The notes under the pieces are model-generated. The model had not been told where the DNA came from and ran no database searches. It saw only the letters and a program-made list of their open reading frames with translations. Shown here piece after piece: positions 51,471 to 59,610 of a stretch of 64,000 nucleotides of DNA. Source of the DNA: Lachnospiraceae bacterium (GTDB lineage Bacteria > Bacillota > Clostridia > Lachnospirales > Lachnospiraceae); NCBI GenBank assembly GCA_017474455.1, contig JAFVHP010000012.1, forward strand, positions 1-64,000, given 5' to 3'. Numbering within the stretch: the first letter of the stretch is position 1; each line of letters begins with the position of its first letter. The translations under genes were made by a program, and so were the position numbers.

Positions 51471-52319
51471 ATGAAAAATCATCGTTCAAACTATTTCAAT
51501 CTTCACATTTCCGATATACCCGGACCTGTTCTTGCTCCCATGCTGGAGAGAAAACAGTATCTGGAGACTCTGCTGCTCCGGATCGACCAGACACTATCTC
51601 TGATCGATGCTCCGCAGGGAAAGCTCCGCATCAGCTGCAGTTACGGCCGTAAACAGTATTATCTTCGCCCTTCAGCTGATATAAGAAGTGGGAACTATAT
51701 AGGAAGCGGGGACTGCAAAACAGCGTCTGCGCTGGCGCAAAAGGACTACTGTGAAAAGACCCGCAGCGCGATCCTTACGGAACTCGATGCCCTGAACCGG
51801 TTCATTGAAAAGTATCCGTCTGTCACTGCAGAAGATGTATACGAACATCTTTCTTCTGCCCGGAGAGAACTTGTGACTCCGTATGAAGAGACATTGGAAT
51901 CATTCATCGATCGCTGGTTGAGCGAACCCTATGAACAAAAGTATATTTCAAGTGACCTGCCGGAACTGGTCAGTGATAAAGGCGACCGGGTCCGGTCAAA
52001 ATCCGAACTGATGATCGCCAATCTGCTTTATGAAAAAAAGATCCCCTACCGTTATGAATGTTCTTTGTATCTAGATGGATTCGGCCTGATCTATCCGGAC
52101 TTTACTGTACTGGATACGCGCTCAAGGAAAGAGGTCTGTTGGGAGCATTTGGGGATGATGGATGATCCAGATTATGTGAATAAGAATCTGCGAAGAGAAT
52201 CCGCCTATATTATGAATGGTTATTACCCCGGCGAACGGCTTATTCTTACATATGAAACAGAAGAACTCCCCATTAACCTTCGGCAGGTCAGGGCGATCAT
52301 ACAACATTACTTTGAATAG
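51471..52319 (+). CDS. PD-(D/E)XK nuclease-like protein
   Basis: A 282-residue protein with a helical N-terminal half and a C-terminal region carrying a restriction-endonuclease-like pattern: Glu179 in RSKSEL, Asp210 in YPDF and Glu225 in CWEHLG, spaced as in PD-(D/E)XK folds. The last element reads E-H rather than E-x-K. AGGGAGGT lies seven bases before the ATG at 51471. The gene is more AT-rich than its neighbours, suggesting transfer. It ends 55 bases before the four-module element at 52374. Nuclease activity is inferred from motif spacing only. Confidence 0.62.
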   Translation: MKNHRSNYFNLHISDIPGPVLAPMLERKQYLETLLLRIDQTLSLIDAPQGKLRISCSYGRKQYYLRPSADIRSGNYIGSGDCKTASALAQKDYCEKTRSAILTELDALNRFIEKYPSVTAEDVYEHLSSARRELVTPYEETLESFIDRWLSEPYEQKYISSDLPELVSDKGDRVRSKSELMIANLLYEKKIPYRYECSLYLDGFGLIYPDFTVLDTRSRKEVCWEHLGMMDDPDYVNKNLRRESAYIMNGYYPGERLILTYETEELPINLRQVRAIIQHYFE

Positions 52320-52373
52320 AATGCCCTGCTATGTGCCTTTCCTGCCGTTCTGGCATGTCTCCTGTCATATCTC

Positions 52374-52686
52374 GGCGGCTACAAATTCAAAATAGAACAT
52401 ATATAGCCGCTCCAAAAGTCCATTTCTAAAGCCACACCCTTGCTCTTTATTTTCAGAAGCAGCTGCACTAACTCATATCAATGATTTAGTCCGCTATATC
52501 TGCAGCAACAAGAGCTGTGATCAATAGCATTAGAAGAATATCCTCTCAAAAATGGATTCGCACAGCGGCTACAAATCAGATAATGAGCCGATGTGACCGC
52601 TCCTGCATCCTTCCATGCGTACATAAAAGGAAGTTTCCGGTGGTTCTCGGCGGTTACAAAGAAGAATTTCTACAATTTAGTCTGCC
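52374..52686. repeat. Four-module inverted half-site element, copy 2
   Basis: Half-site pairs start at 52374/52407, 52458/52491, 52564/52597 and 52649/52682, all 33 apart; the linkers are 46, 68 and 47 bases, identical to copy 1. GGCGGCTACAAA, AGCGGCTACAAA and GGCGGTTACAAA are the clearest left sites and TAGCCGCT the clearest right site; AGCAG at 52458 and CTGCC at 52682 are degenerate. TCAAAAATGGATTC again precedes module 3. The 52320-52886 gap holds this element, a GCCCCCG/CGGGGCC stem near 52708 and the promoter of the second transporter. Confidence 0.85.
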
Positions 52687-52744
52687 ATAAGCAATAAGGA
52701 AAGCTCCGCCCCCGCATTTTCCGGGGCCACGGCGCACATCCTCC

Positions 52745-52773
52745 TTGCCAGAACCCTCATAAAATGCAATAAT
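52745..52773 (+). promoter_or_regulatory. Probable promoter of the second peptide transporter operon
   Basis: TTGCCA (52745-52750), 17-bp spacer ending in TGC, AATAAT (52768-52773), i.e. an extended -10. It lies about 115 bases before the binding-protein ATG. Confidence 0.5.
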
Positions 52774-52886
52774 ATCCCTGCGCTATATCCGTTGGAACCG
52801 CGCCCGGTGCAAGGCTGCCCTAATGGCCTGCCGCCGCAAAGCCGCGTTTCCCAAACCATACGGAACAGCAGCAGGAGGAAAATCAA

Positions 52887-54434
52887 ATGAAACATATCTT
52901 TACCCGCAGCAGAGCATTTGCGGCGGCTGCCGCAGCGGTTCTGCTTCTGTCACTGTCACTTTCGGCCTGCGCCAATACAGCAGGTACGGGGGCATCCGGC
53001 AACACTGCATCCGGAAACACCGGATCAGCACAGCTGAGGGACACGTTCACCTTCGGTATCGCCACGGAAGTCTACAACCTGGATCCGTTCACATCGACAA
53101 CAGCTGACGCAAGAGCTGTCTATTTCAATATCTATGAAGGCCTGACCGAAGTCACGACGGACGGACAGTTCGTTCCGTGCCTGGCCTCCGACATTGAAAT
53201 GTCAGACGACGCGAAGACCTATACATTTACACTGCGTGACGGCGTCAAATTCCATAACGGAAACGACATGACGATGGACGATGTCCTCTGGTCCGTCCAG
53301 AACGCGATCGATACCGGTATGACCGGTTATTCCTCGATTGCTTCCTTTGAGGCTCTGTCCGATAAGGAACTGAAGATCGAACTTTCCGTTCCGGACACGG
53401 GCTTTTTAGCCTGCCTGACCTGCGCCATCGTACCCGCGGGATCGACAGATCTCGCGCTCTCACCCATAGGCACAGGCCCGTTCTATATGAGCGATTATGC
53501 CGAACAGGACCATCTGACGCTCAGCCGTTTTGATGATTACTGGGGCGAGAAAGCCAAGCTCTCCGCCGTTGAGATCCGTTTCGTCGCCAATTCGGCCGAA
53601 CTCCTTATGGCTTTCGAAGGCGGCACGATCGACGGCTTTGACTCCAGTTCGGGCGTAGCCAGCCAGCTCGATCCGGAAACGGCGACGCTCCATACTCGCA
53701 ACTCCAACTCGGTGCAGCTCCTCGCGTTGAACAACGCGCGCGCGCCTTTTGACGATATCCGCGTCAGGCAGGCTCTTTCCTATGCCGTTAACGCGGACGA
53801 GATCATTGAGACCGTAGACTACGGTTTTGGCGTGCCGGTCGGCAGCGCGCTGATCCCCGGCCTTTCCGTCTATTACAACGAAGAACTGGCCGACTATTAT
53901 CCGACCGACGCGGATAAGGCAAAGGAACTGCTGACAGAGGCCGGCGCTTCGGGCCTTGAATTCACCATCACGGTGCCTTCCAACTACCAGGTCCACGTCG
54001 ATACCGCCCAGGTGATCGTCAACGAACTGGCCGCCATCGGCGTCAACGCTAAGATCGAGCAGGTCGACTGGGCGACATGGCTGGAGTCGGTCTACAGCGG
54101 GCGCAATTATGAAGCCACCATCATCTCCGTCGACGGTTCGCTGGCTTATCCCACCGCTTTCCTTTCCCGTTATGTATCCGACGCGCACAACAACTTCGTC
54201 AATTTCAACTCGGCAGAGTACGACGACGTCTACAAAAAAGCAGTCGCGGCCACGGATGAGAATGAGAAGACCGCCCTTTTCAAAGAGGCGCAGGAAGTCC
54301 TGACAAAAGAAGCGGCCAGCGTATTTATCCAGGATATCTCCAGCATCAACGTGTACAGCAAGAGTTTCGACGGCTTCGCCGGCTACCCGCTGTACGCATA
54401 TGACTTTTCCGTCATTTACGCGACCGGCAACTGA
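52887..54434 (+). CDS. Peptide/nickel-type ABC transporter binding lipoprotein (SBP family 5)
   Basis: A 515-residue lipoprotein. The signal peptide ends in LSAC near residue 28, followed by a Gly/Ser/Thr tether. The SBP_bac_5 domain starts FTFGIATEVYNLDPF and contains LRDGVKFHNG. It binds peptides or related solutes outside the membrane for the transporter encoded downstream. GGAGG lies before the ATG. It is diverged from the 29981-31669 binding protein, so the two systems probably differ in ligands. Confidence 0.92.
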   Translation: MKHIFTRSRAFAAAAAAVLLLSLSLSACANTAGTGASGNTASGNTGSAQLRDTFTFGIATEVYNLDPFTSTTADARAVYFNIYEGLTEVTTDGQFVPCLASDIEMSDDAKTYTFTLRDGVKFHNGNDMTMDDVLWSVQNAIDTGMTGYSSIASFEALSDKELKIELSVPDTGFLACLTCAIVPAGSTDLALSPIGTGPFYMSDYAEQDHLTLSRFDDYWGEKAKLSAVEIRFVANSAELLMAFEGGTIDGFDSSSGVASQLDPETATLHTRNSNSVQLLALNNARAPFDDIRVRQALSYAVNADEIIETVDYGFGVPVGSALIPGLSVYYNEELADYYPTDADKAKELLTEAGASGLEFTITVPSNYQVHVDTAQVIVNELAAIGVNAKIEQVDWATWLESVYSGRNYEATIISVDGSLAYPTAFLSRYVSDAHNNFVNFNSAEYDDVYKKAVAATDENEKTALFKEAQEVLTKEAASVFIQDISSINVYSKSFDGFAGYPLYAYDFSVIYATGN

Positions 54435-54479
54435 CCTCTTCAGTATTGCCGGCCTGCAGTGCAGGTTTAAAGGAAACGC

Positions 54480-55433
54480 ATGCGTTATTTCATAAGAAAG
54501 CTTATCGTGCTGGGCGTCAGTATCTTTTTTATAACGATACTGACGTTCCTGGCTTTCCATATTCTGCCGGGCGACCCGGCGCAGCTCATCCTGGGGACCG
54601 AGGCTTCGCAGGAAAAGCTTGAAGCGCTCCGCATCCAGCTGGGCACGAACCGGCCGCTGTATGTCCAGTATTTTTCCTGGATATCCGGTTTTGTCCGCGG
54701 CGATTTCGGCACTTCGATCAAATACAGCCGTCCCGTATCCGAGCTTCTGGCCGGCCGGCTGGAAGTAACGGTGCTGCTGGGGCTGATGGTCATGGCCATC
54801 ACGCTGTTCTTCGGCGTGATCCTGGGCGTCTTTTCCGCCGGGAAAAACGGAAAGCTTCCCGACGACGTCATCAGCGCCTTCACGATCCTGGGCACCTCCG
54901 TGCCGGGCTTTTTCATGAGCATCCTCTTCATGTGGATCTTCGGACTTATCCTGCATCTGTTCGCCCCCGGCAAATATGTCGATTACCACTCTGATCCCGC
55001 CGGCTTTATCCGGTACATGATCTTTCCGGCGCTGGCCATTGCGATCCCGCAGACGGCGACGCTGGTCAAATACATCCGGGCTGCCGTCATCGACGAGCTT
55101 TCCACTGCTTACGTCCGCACCGCAAAAGGCAAGGGCGTCCCGTTTACCATGATCCTGTTCGGGCACGTCCTGAAGAACGCGATCGTCGCCATTGTGCCCC
55201 TGATCGGGATGATGATCGGGGAGATATTCTCGGGCAGCATCATTATCGAGCAGGTCTTCGGTATCCCCGGCGTGGGGAGACTCCTGGTCTCCTCGGTGCT
55301 TTCCAGGGATTTCCCGCTGACGCAGACGCTGGTCGTGTACGTAGCCCTGCTTATCGTTATCACCAACTTTATCGTCGACCTCGTGATACAGTTCCTGGAT
55401 CCCAGGATACGGCTTATGGAGGAACAGGCCTGA
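54480..55433 (+). CDS. ABC transporter permease (DppB/OppB-like), second system
   Basis: A 317-residue permease with the standard beginning MRYFIRKLIVLGVSIFFITI, the DPAQLILG loop, six predicted spans and the EAA-type loop RTAKGKGVPFTMILFGHVLKNA (core AKGKGVPFTM). It starts 45 bases after the binding-protein stop and ends three bases before the next permease gene. Translation is probably coupled with the DppC-like partner. Confidence 0.93.
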   Translation: MRYFIRKLIVLGVSIFFITILTFLAFHILPGDPAQLILGTEASQEKLEALRIQLGTNRPLYVQYFSWISGFVRGDFGTSIKYSRPVSELLAGRLEVTVLLGLMVMAITLFFGVILGVFSAGKNGKLPDDVISAFTILGTSVPGFFMSILFMWIFGLILHLFAPGKYVDYHSDPAGFIRYMIFPALAIAIPQTATLVKYIRAAVIDELSTAYVRTAKGKGVPFTMILFGHVLKNAIVAIVPLIGMMIGEIFSGSIIIEQVFGIPGVGRLLVSSVLSRDFPLTQTLVVYVALLIVITNFIVDLVIQFLDPRIRLMEEQA

Positions 55434-55436
55434 CCC

Positions 55437-56423
55437 ATGGCAAAAAAGATCATGGAAAACACCGGGCGCGGTGCCGGGCATATCGGACCGGATGAAATCC
55501 CCGGCACGGCCGGGGATGAAAATCCCGGCGCGGCCAAAAGCCAGGTGAAAAAGCCGCGGAGGGCGCCGATCCCGCGCGTCCTGCCGGTCGTTGAGAGGGA
55601 AGAACAGGCAAAGCCTGTCAAAAAGCATCCCGAGGGCACCTGCCAGCTGTGGCTGGGCCTGGTGCTCGTGGGTATTGTCGGCCTGCTTTCCCTTATCTCC
55701 GTTTTTTATACCCCTTATGATGTCTACGCGATGGATACGGCTTCCCGTTTCCTGCCGCCGTCCCTGACGCACTTTTTCGGGACGGACAACTACGGGCGGG
55801 ATGTTTTTTCCAGGGCCATGACCGGCGCGGGGTTCACGCTCTTTGTCGCCTTTGCCACCGTGGCCTCCAGTACGCTGATCAGCATCGTGATCGGGCTCAT
55901 CTCCGGCTATGCCGGCGGGATCGTGGATGAGATCCTGATGCGCCTGCTGGACGCGGTCAGTTCCTTCCCGGGCATACTGATCGCTCTGGTCATCGTATCT
56001 GTTATGAACAACGGCAAATATACGATCATCCTGGCCCTGTGCATTATGTTCATCCCGTCGTTTTCCAGGATCGTACGCACCGGCACCCTGCAGTACAAAG
56101 ACGCAGGCTTCGTCCGTAACGCCCGGGTCTTCGGCGCCTCAGCGCCAAGGCTCCTGTTCGTCTACATCCTGCCGAACATCTTCCCGATCCTGTTAAGCTC
56201 CGTCGTGATCGGGCTCTCCAACGCGATCCTCGCGGAATCGGGCATGAGCTACCTCGGCCTCGGCATACAGCCGCCGATCCCGAGCCTGGGCCGCATGCTG
56301 TACGAAGCCCAGAATATCATTCTGCGCGCACCCTGGTGCGCCCTCGCCCCGGGACTTGTCATCGTCACTACGATCGCGGGTTTCCACTGTATCGGCGAAG
56401 GCCTGCGCAAAAGATACCTGTAA
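55437..56423 (+). CDS. ABC transporter permease (DppC/OppC-like), second system
   Basis: A 328-residue permease. About 60 N-terminal residues form an extra charged Gly/Pro/Ala/Lys-rich cytoplasmic tail, longer than usual. The first span follows (LGLVLVGIVGLLSLISVFY), then GTDNYGRDVFSRAM and the EAA-type loop ARVFGASAPRLLFVYILPN. Its last 17 bases, including the TAA stop, are exactly duplicated just downstream. It pairs with the DppB-like permease. Confidence 0.92.
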   Translation: MAKKIMENTGRGAGHIGPDEIPGTAGDENPGAAKSQVKKPRRAPIPRVLPVVEREEQAKPVKKHPEGTCQLWLGLVLVGIVGLLSLISVFYTPYDVYAMDTASRFLPPSLTHFFGTDNYGRDVFSRAMTGAGFTLFVAFATVASSTLISIVIGLISGYAGGIVDEILMRLLDAVSSFPGILIALVIVSVMNNGKYTIILALCIMFIPSFSRIVRTGTLQYKDAGFVRNARVFGASAPRLLFVYILPNIFPILLSSVVIGLSNAILAESGMSYLGLGIQPPIPSLGRMLYEAQNIILRAPWCALAPGLVIVTTIAGFHCIGEGLRKRYL

Positions 56424-56440
56424 GCAAAAGATACCTGTAA
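56407..56440 (+). repeat. Perfect 17-bp tandem duplication containing a stop codon
   Basis: GCAAAAGATACCTGTAA occurs at 56407-56423 (the end of the DppC-like gene with its TAA) and again at 56424-56440 without any mismatch. Confidence 0.95.
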
Positions 56441-56464
56441 GCGTGTGAAAGAAAGCGCATAAAC

Positions 56465-57514
56465 ATGCTAAGAGAACAGACAGACAACCGCATACCCGTC
56501 CTTTCGGTAGAGAACCTGACGATCTCGCTCAAAGACGGCACGCCTGTTACGAACAGTATCTCCTTCGACATCATGCCGGGAGAGATCCTGGGCCTTGTGG
56601 GCGAATCGGGCTGCGGCAAGTCGGTGACCGCCCTGTCCCTGATGGGCCTTCTGGCGGATTCGATGGAAGTGACCGAAGGGAGCGCTGTCTTTACTCCCGC
56701 CGCCGGCAGGATCGCGACGCGCGGGGACGGCCTCGGCTCCATTGACCTGTTCTCCGTCACGCCGAAACAGCGCAGCCGCGTCAACGGTTCCAGGATCGCC
56801 ATGATCTATCAGGAACCGATGTCGGCATTAAATCCCCTGCAGAAGATCGGAAAGCAGGTAGGAGAAGTTCTGAAGCTCCATTCGGACCTTGACGATGCCG
56901 CGATCCGTGAAAAGGTGCTTTCCATGCTGGAAAGAGTCGACCTCAAAGATCCCGAACGGGTATACGGGTCCTACCCCCACCAGCTTTCCGGCGGCCAGCG
57001 CCAGCGTATCTGCATCGCCATGGCTGCGATCGCCGAACCGGCGCTCCTGGTGGCGGACGAACCGACTACGGCGCTGGACGTGATGACACAGGAAGAGATC
57101 CTCTCCCTGATCAGACGTCTTAACCGGAAAAACGGCACGGCTGTCCTGTTTATTTCCCACGATCTGTCCGTGATCGAAAAGATCTGCAGCCAGGTCATGA
57201 TCATGTATGCCGGTTCAGCCGTGGAATACGGCAGTACCGGCGACATTCTGCGTATGCCCGCGCACCCGTACACGATCGGCCTTCTGCGCTCGATCCCGGG
57301 TCCGGACAAAAAGGGCAGCGCTCTCGACTGCATCCCCGGCAGGGTCCCGTCCGTACACGATCCGAAAGAGCCCTGTCCCTTCGCGCCGAGATGTTTCATG
57401 GCCAAACCCGTCTGCACGATGCGGCGGCCTCCCAGGGCGGATTTTGAAGAAGACCATCATGTTTACTGCCATTTTGCGAATGAAAGGCAAAGATCCAGAT
57501 GGAACAGTCCGTAA
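56465..57514 (+). CDS. ABC transporter ATP-binding protein (DppD/OppD-like), second system
   Basis: A 349-residue ATPase: Walker A GESGCGKS, signature LSGGQRQRICIAMAA, Walker B LLVADEPTTALD, H-loop ISHDLS and the C-terminal Cys-containing CPFAPRCFMAKPVC motif. A linker-like segment (AAGRIATRGDGLGS) is inserted after the first strand of the helical region. The 3' end overlaps the start of the next ATPase gene by 16 bases. Confidence 0.93.
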   Translation: MLREQTDNRIPVLSVENLTISLKDGTPVTNSISFDIMPGEILGLVGESGCGKSVTALSLMGLLADSMEVTEGSAVFTPAAGRIATRGDGLGSIDLFSVTPKQRSRVNGSRIAMIYQEPMSALNPLQKIGKQVGEVLKLHSDLDDAAIREKVLSMLERVDLKDPERVYGSYPHQLSGGQRQRICIAMAAIAEPALLVADEPTTALDVMTQEEILSLIRRLNRKNGTAVLFISHDLSVIEKICSQVMIMYAGSAVEYGSTGDILRMPAHPYTIGLLRSIPGPDKKGSALDCIPGRVPSVHDPKEPCPFAPRCFMAKPVCTMRRPPRADFEEDHHVYCHFANERQRSRWNSP

Positions 57515-58647
57515 AAGCAGCAGATATACTTGAAGTACGGCATGTGACGAATTATTACGCCGGCACGGGAACCTCCCTGCTGCCGGGCAGGCACAGGCAC
57601 CGTGTACTGAACGACGTCAGCCTCACGATCCATAATGATGAATTTTTCGGCCTGGTGGGAGAGTCCGGCAGCGGCAAGAGCACGCTGGCCAACTGTATCC
57701 TGGGCCTTATTCCCTATGAAGGAGAGATCTTTGTCGCCGGAAAGCCCTCTCCCTACAACAATAAGCACAGGACCCGCGAACAGGTGCTGGAATATACCCG
57801 GAATGTGCAGGCCATATTCCAGGATCCATTAAGTGCGCTGGATCCGGGCAAGACCATCAGCTTCACCCTGCAGGAACCCCTGAAAGCGCACCGCAGATAC
57901 CTTGCGGAAAAGGGGATCATCAGGAACAGAGAAGACCGGGAAAAAAGAGTCCGGGAAGTACTCTCCCTCTGCGACCTTGACCCGTCCTACGCGGACAGGA
58001 GGCCCGGCGGCCTCTCCGGCGGCCAGCGGCAGAGAGTCTGCATCGCCGCCTCCCTTATGCTTTCCCCGCCGCTGATCCTGGCGGATGAGGCGATATCCGC
58101 CCTGGACGTCTCCGTCGGTTCCCAGATCCTGAACCTGTTCCGGGACATTGACGAGAAGGCCGACTTTGCCATGCTTTTTATCTCCCACAACCTGAATGTG
58201 GTGTATTATCTGTGCGACCGCATAGCCGTCCTTTTCAACGGCCAGATCGTGGAGCAGGGCGATTCGGAACAGCTGTATTCCGATCCGAAGCACCCTTACA
58301 CGCAGCTCCTTCTCTCCGCCGTGCCCGGCCTGGGAAAGTCCGGTACGGAAAACGGGCAGGACACCGGAGCGGCGAATGCCGGAGAAACCAAAACCTCAGG
58401 TGGGGCGGAAAACGCCGGCAAAGCAGGGACCGAAGGTAAAACGGAAGGCCCCGGCAAAGCAGAAGACCCCCGCAGCGCGGAAGCCGGAGAAGCACAGGCA
58501 GACGCGGAAGAAGACGGCTGTCCATACGCCGCCCGCTGCCCGAAAGCAACGGCTGCCTGCAGGGAAAAGATCCCGCTGAAAGATATCTCCGTCCGGCAGG
58601 CGGACGGGACAGTGAAAGAACATCTGGTGAGATGCGTCCTGGCGTAA
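57499..58647 (+). CDS. ABC transporter ATP-binding protein (DppF/OppF-like) with low-complexity insertion
   Basis: A 382-residue ATPase: Walker A GESGSGKS, signature LSGGQRQRVCIAASL, Walker B LILADEAISALD and the C-terminal CPYAARCPKATAAC motif. Between the ATPase core and that motif, residues about 275-335 are almost entirely Gly, Ala, Glu, Lys, Asp and Thr, an insertion of about 50-60 residues lacking in the OppF-like copy at 25914. The Walker B variant DEAISALD (not DEPvSALD) is also unusual. Ribosome site GAAAGG lies before the ATG at 57499, inside the preceding gene. Confidence 0.9.
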   Translation: MEQSVKAADILEVRHVTNYYAGTGTSLLPGRHRHRVLNDVSLTIHNDEFFGLVGESGSGKSTLANCILGLIPYEGEIFVAGKPSPYNNKHRTREQVLEYTRNVQAIFQDPLSALDPGKTISFTLQEPLKAHRRYLAEKGIIRNREDREKRVREVLSLCDLDPSYADRRPGGLSGGQRQRVCIAASLMLSPPLILADEAISALDVSVGSQILNLFRDIDEKADFAMLFISHNLNVVYYLCDRIAVLFNGQIVEQGDSEQLYSDPKHPYTQLLLSAVPGLGKSGTENGQDTGAANAGETKTSGGAENAGKAGTEGKTEGPGKAEDPRSAEAGEAQADAEEDGCPYAARCPKATAACREKIPLKDISVRQADGTVKEHLVRCVLA

Positions 58648-58779
58648 CGCTCTGACGCGTAAAGTATGCGCAATGGCGGCCGGCGCGCCGCCCTGCACCG
58701 CCTTTCGCCGGCCGGACCGGCATTGAAAGCACAGAAAGCTCAGTAGGCACAGAAAAAACGAAAAAAGAAAGGTGACGAG

Positions 58780-59598
58780 ATGATCCTTGCGATAGATACA
58801 GGAAATACCCATACTGTCCTCGGCTGTCTGGAAAAAGATCCCGAAACAGGCCTGACCATACTGCCCGTGCATCCGGTGGAGGAACCCTTCCGCATCACGA
58901 CGGACCGTACGAAAACAGCTTTTGAATACGCCGCGGGGATAGAACAGATCTTCGACCTGGCCGGTGTCGACAGGCACGGTTTCGAGGGCGCGGTCTTTTC
59001 TTCCGTCGTCCCGGCTGTCACCGGCAACATTTCCCGGGCGGTCGAGCTGGTCACCGGCCTTAAGCCGCTCATCGTGGGCCCCGGAACTAAGACCGGCATC
59101 CGCATTTCCATAGATGACCCGGGCACGATCGGCGCCGACCTGGCGGCTACGGCCGTCGCAGTCAAAAACCTCTGCCCCCTGCCCTGCGCGGTCATTGACA
59201 TGGGCACCGCGACCACGATCACCGTCGTGGACGAAAAAGGCAGTTTTATCGGCGGCGCGATCCTGCCGGGCGTGAATATATCCATGAACGCCCTGACCGC
59301 AGGCACGAGTCTTCTGCATTCGGTCGACCTTGCCCCGCCGAAAAAGCCCATCGGTTCCAATACCATCGACTGCATGAAATCCGGTGCGATCTACGGTACC
59401 GCCGGCCAGATCGACGGCATCATAGACCGTTTCGAAGAGTCGATGGGAGCTCATTTTGCTTCCCTGACCGCAACGGGCGGTATTTCCTCCGTGATCTGCC
59501 CCTACTGCAGGCACGATATCACGGTCGATACGGATCTCCTGCTCAAGGGCCTCGGGATCATATGGGACAAGAACAACAGCACAAAGAAAGGAAAATAA
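58780..59598 (+). CDS. coaX: Type III pantothenate kinase
   Basis: A 272-residue ASKHA-fold kinase: the phosphate-1 loop AIDTGNTHTVLG at the N terminus, DMGTATTITVVD near residue 145 with the metal/catalytic Asp, and GGAILPGVNISMNAL. CoaX phosphorylates pantothenate in the first step of CoA synthesis and is insensitive to CoA feedback. AAAGGTGACGAG precedes the ATG. It is separated from the transporter by about 130 bases and followed 12 bases later by a MATE gene. Confidence 0.95.
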   Translation: MILAIDTGNTHTVLGCLEKDPETGLTILPVHPVEEPFRITTDRTKTAFEYAAGIEQIFDLAGVDRHGFEGAVFSSVVPAVTGNISRAVELVTGLKPLIVGPGTKTGIRISIDDPGTIGADLAATAVAVKNLCPLPCAVIDMGTATTITVVDEKGSFIGGAILPGVNISMNALTAGTSLLHSVDLAPPKKPIGSNTIDCMKSGAIYGTAGQIDGIIDRFEESMGAHFASLTATGGISSVICPYCRHDITVDTDLLLKGLGIIWDKNNSTKKGK

Positions 59599-59610
59599 AA
59601 ACGTTACACC

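Noticed and set aside
54485-55639. Minus-strand frames opposite the second transporter's permeases (up to 770 codons at 53460-55772)
   Set aside because: They are antisense shadows of well-motifed permease and binding-protein genes and cross several of their boundaries.
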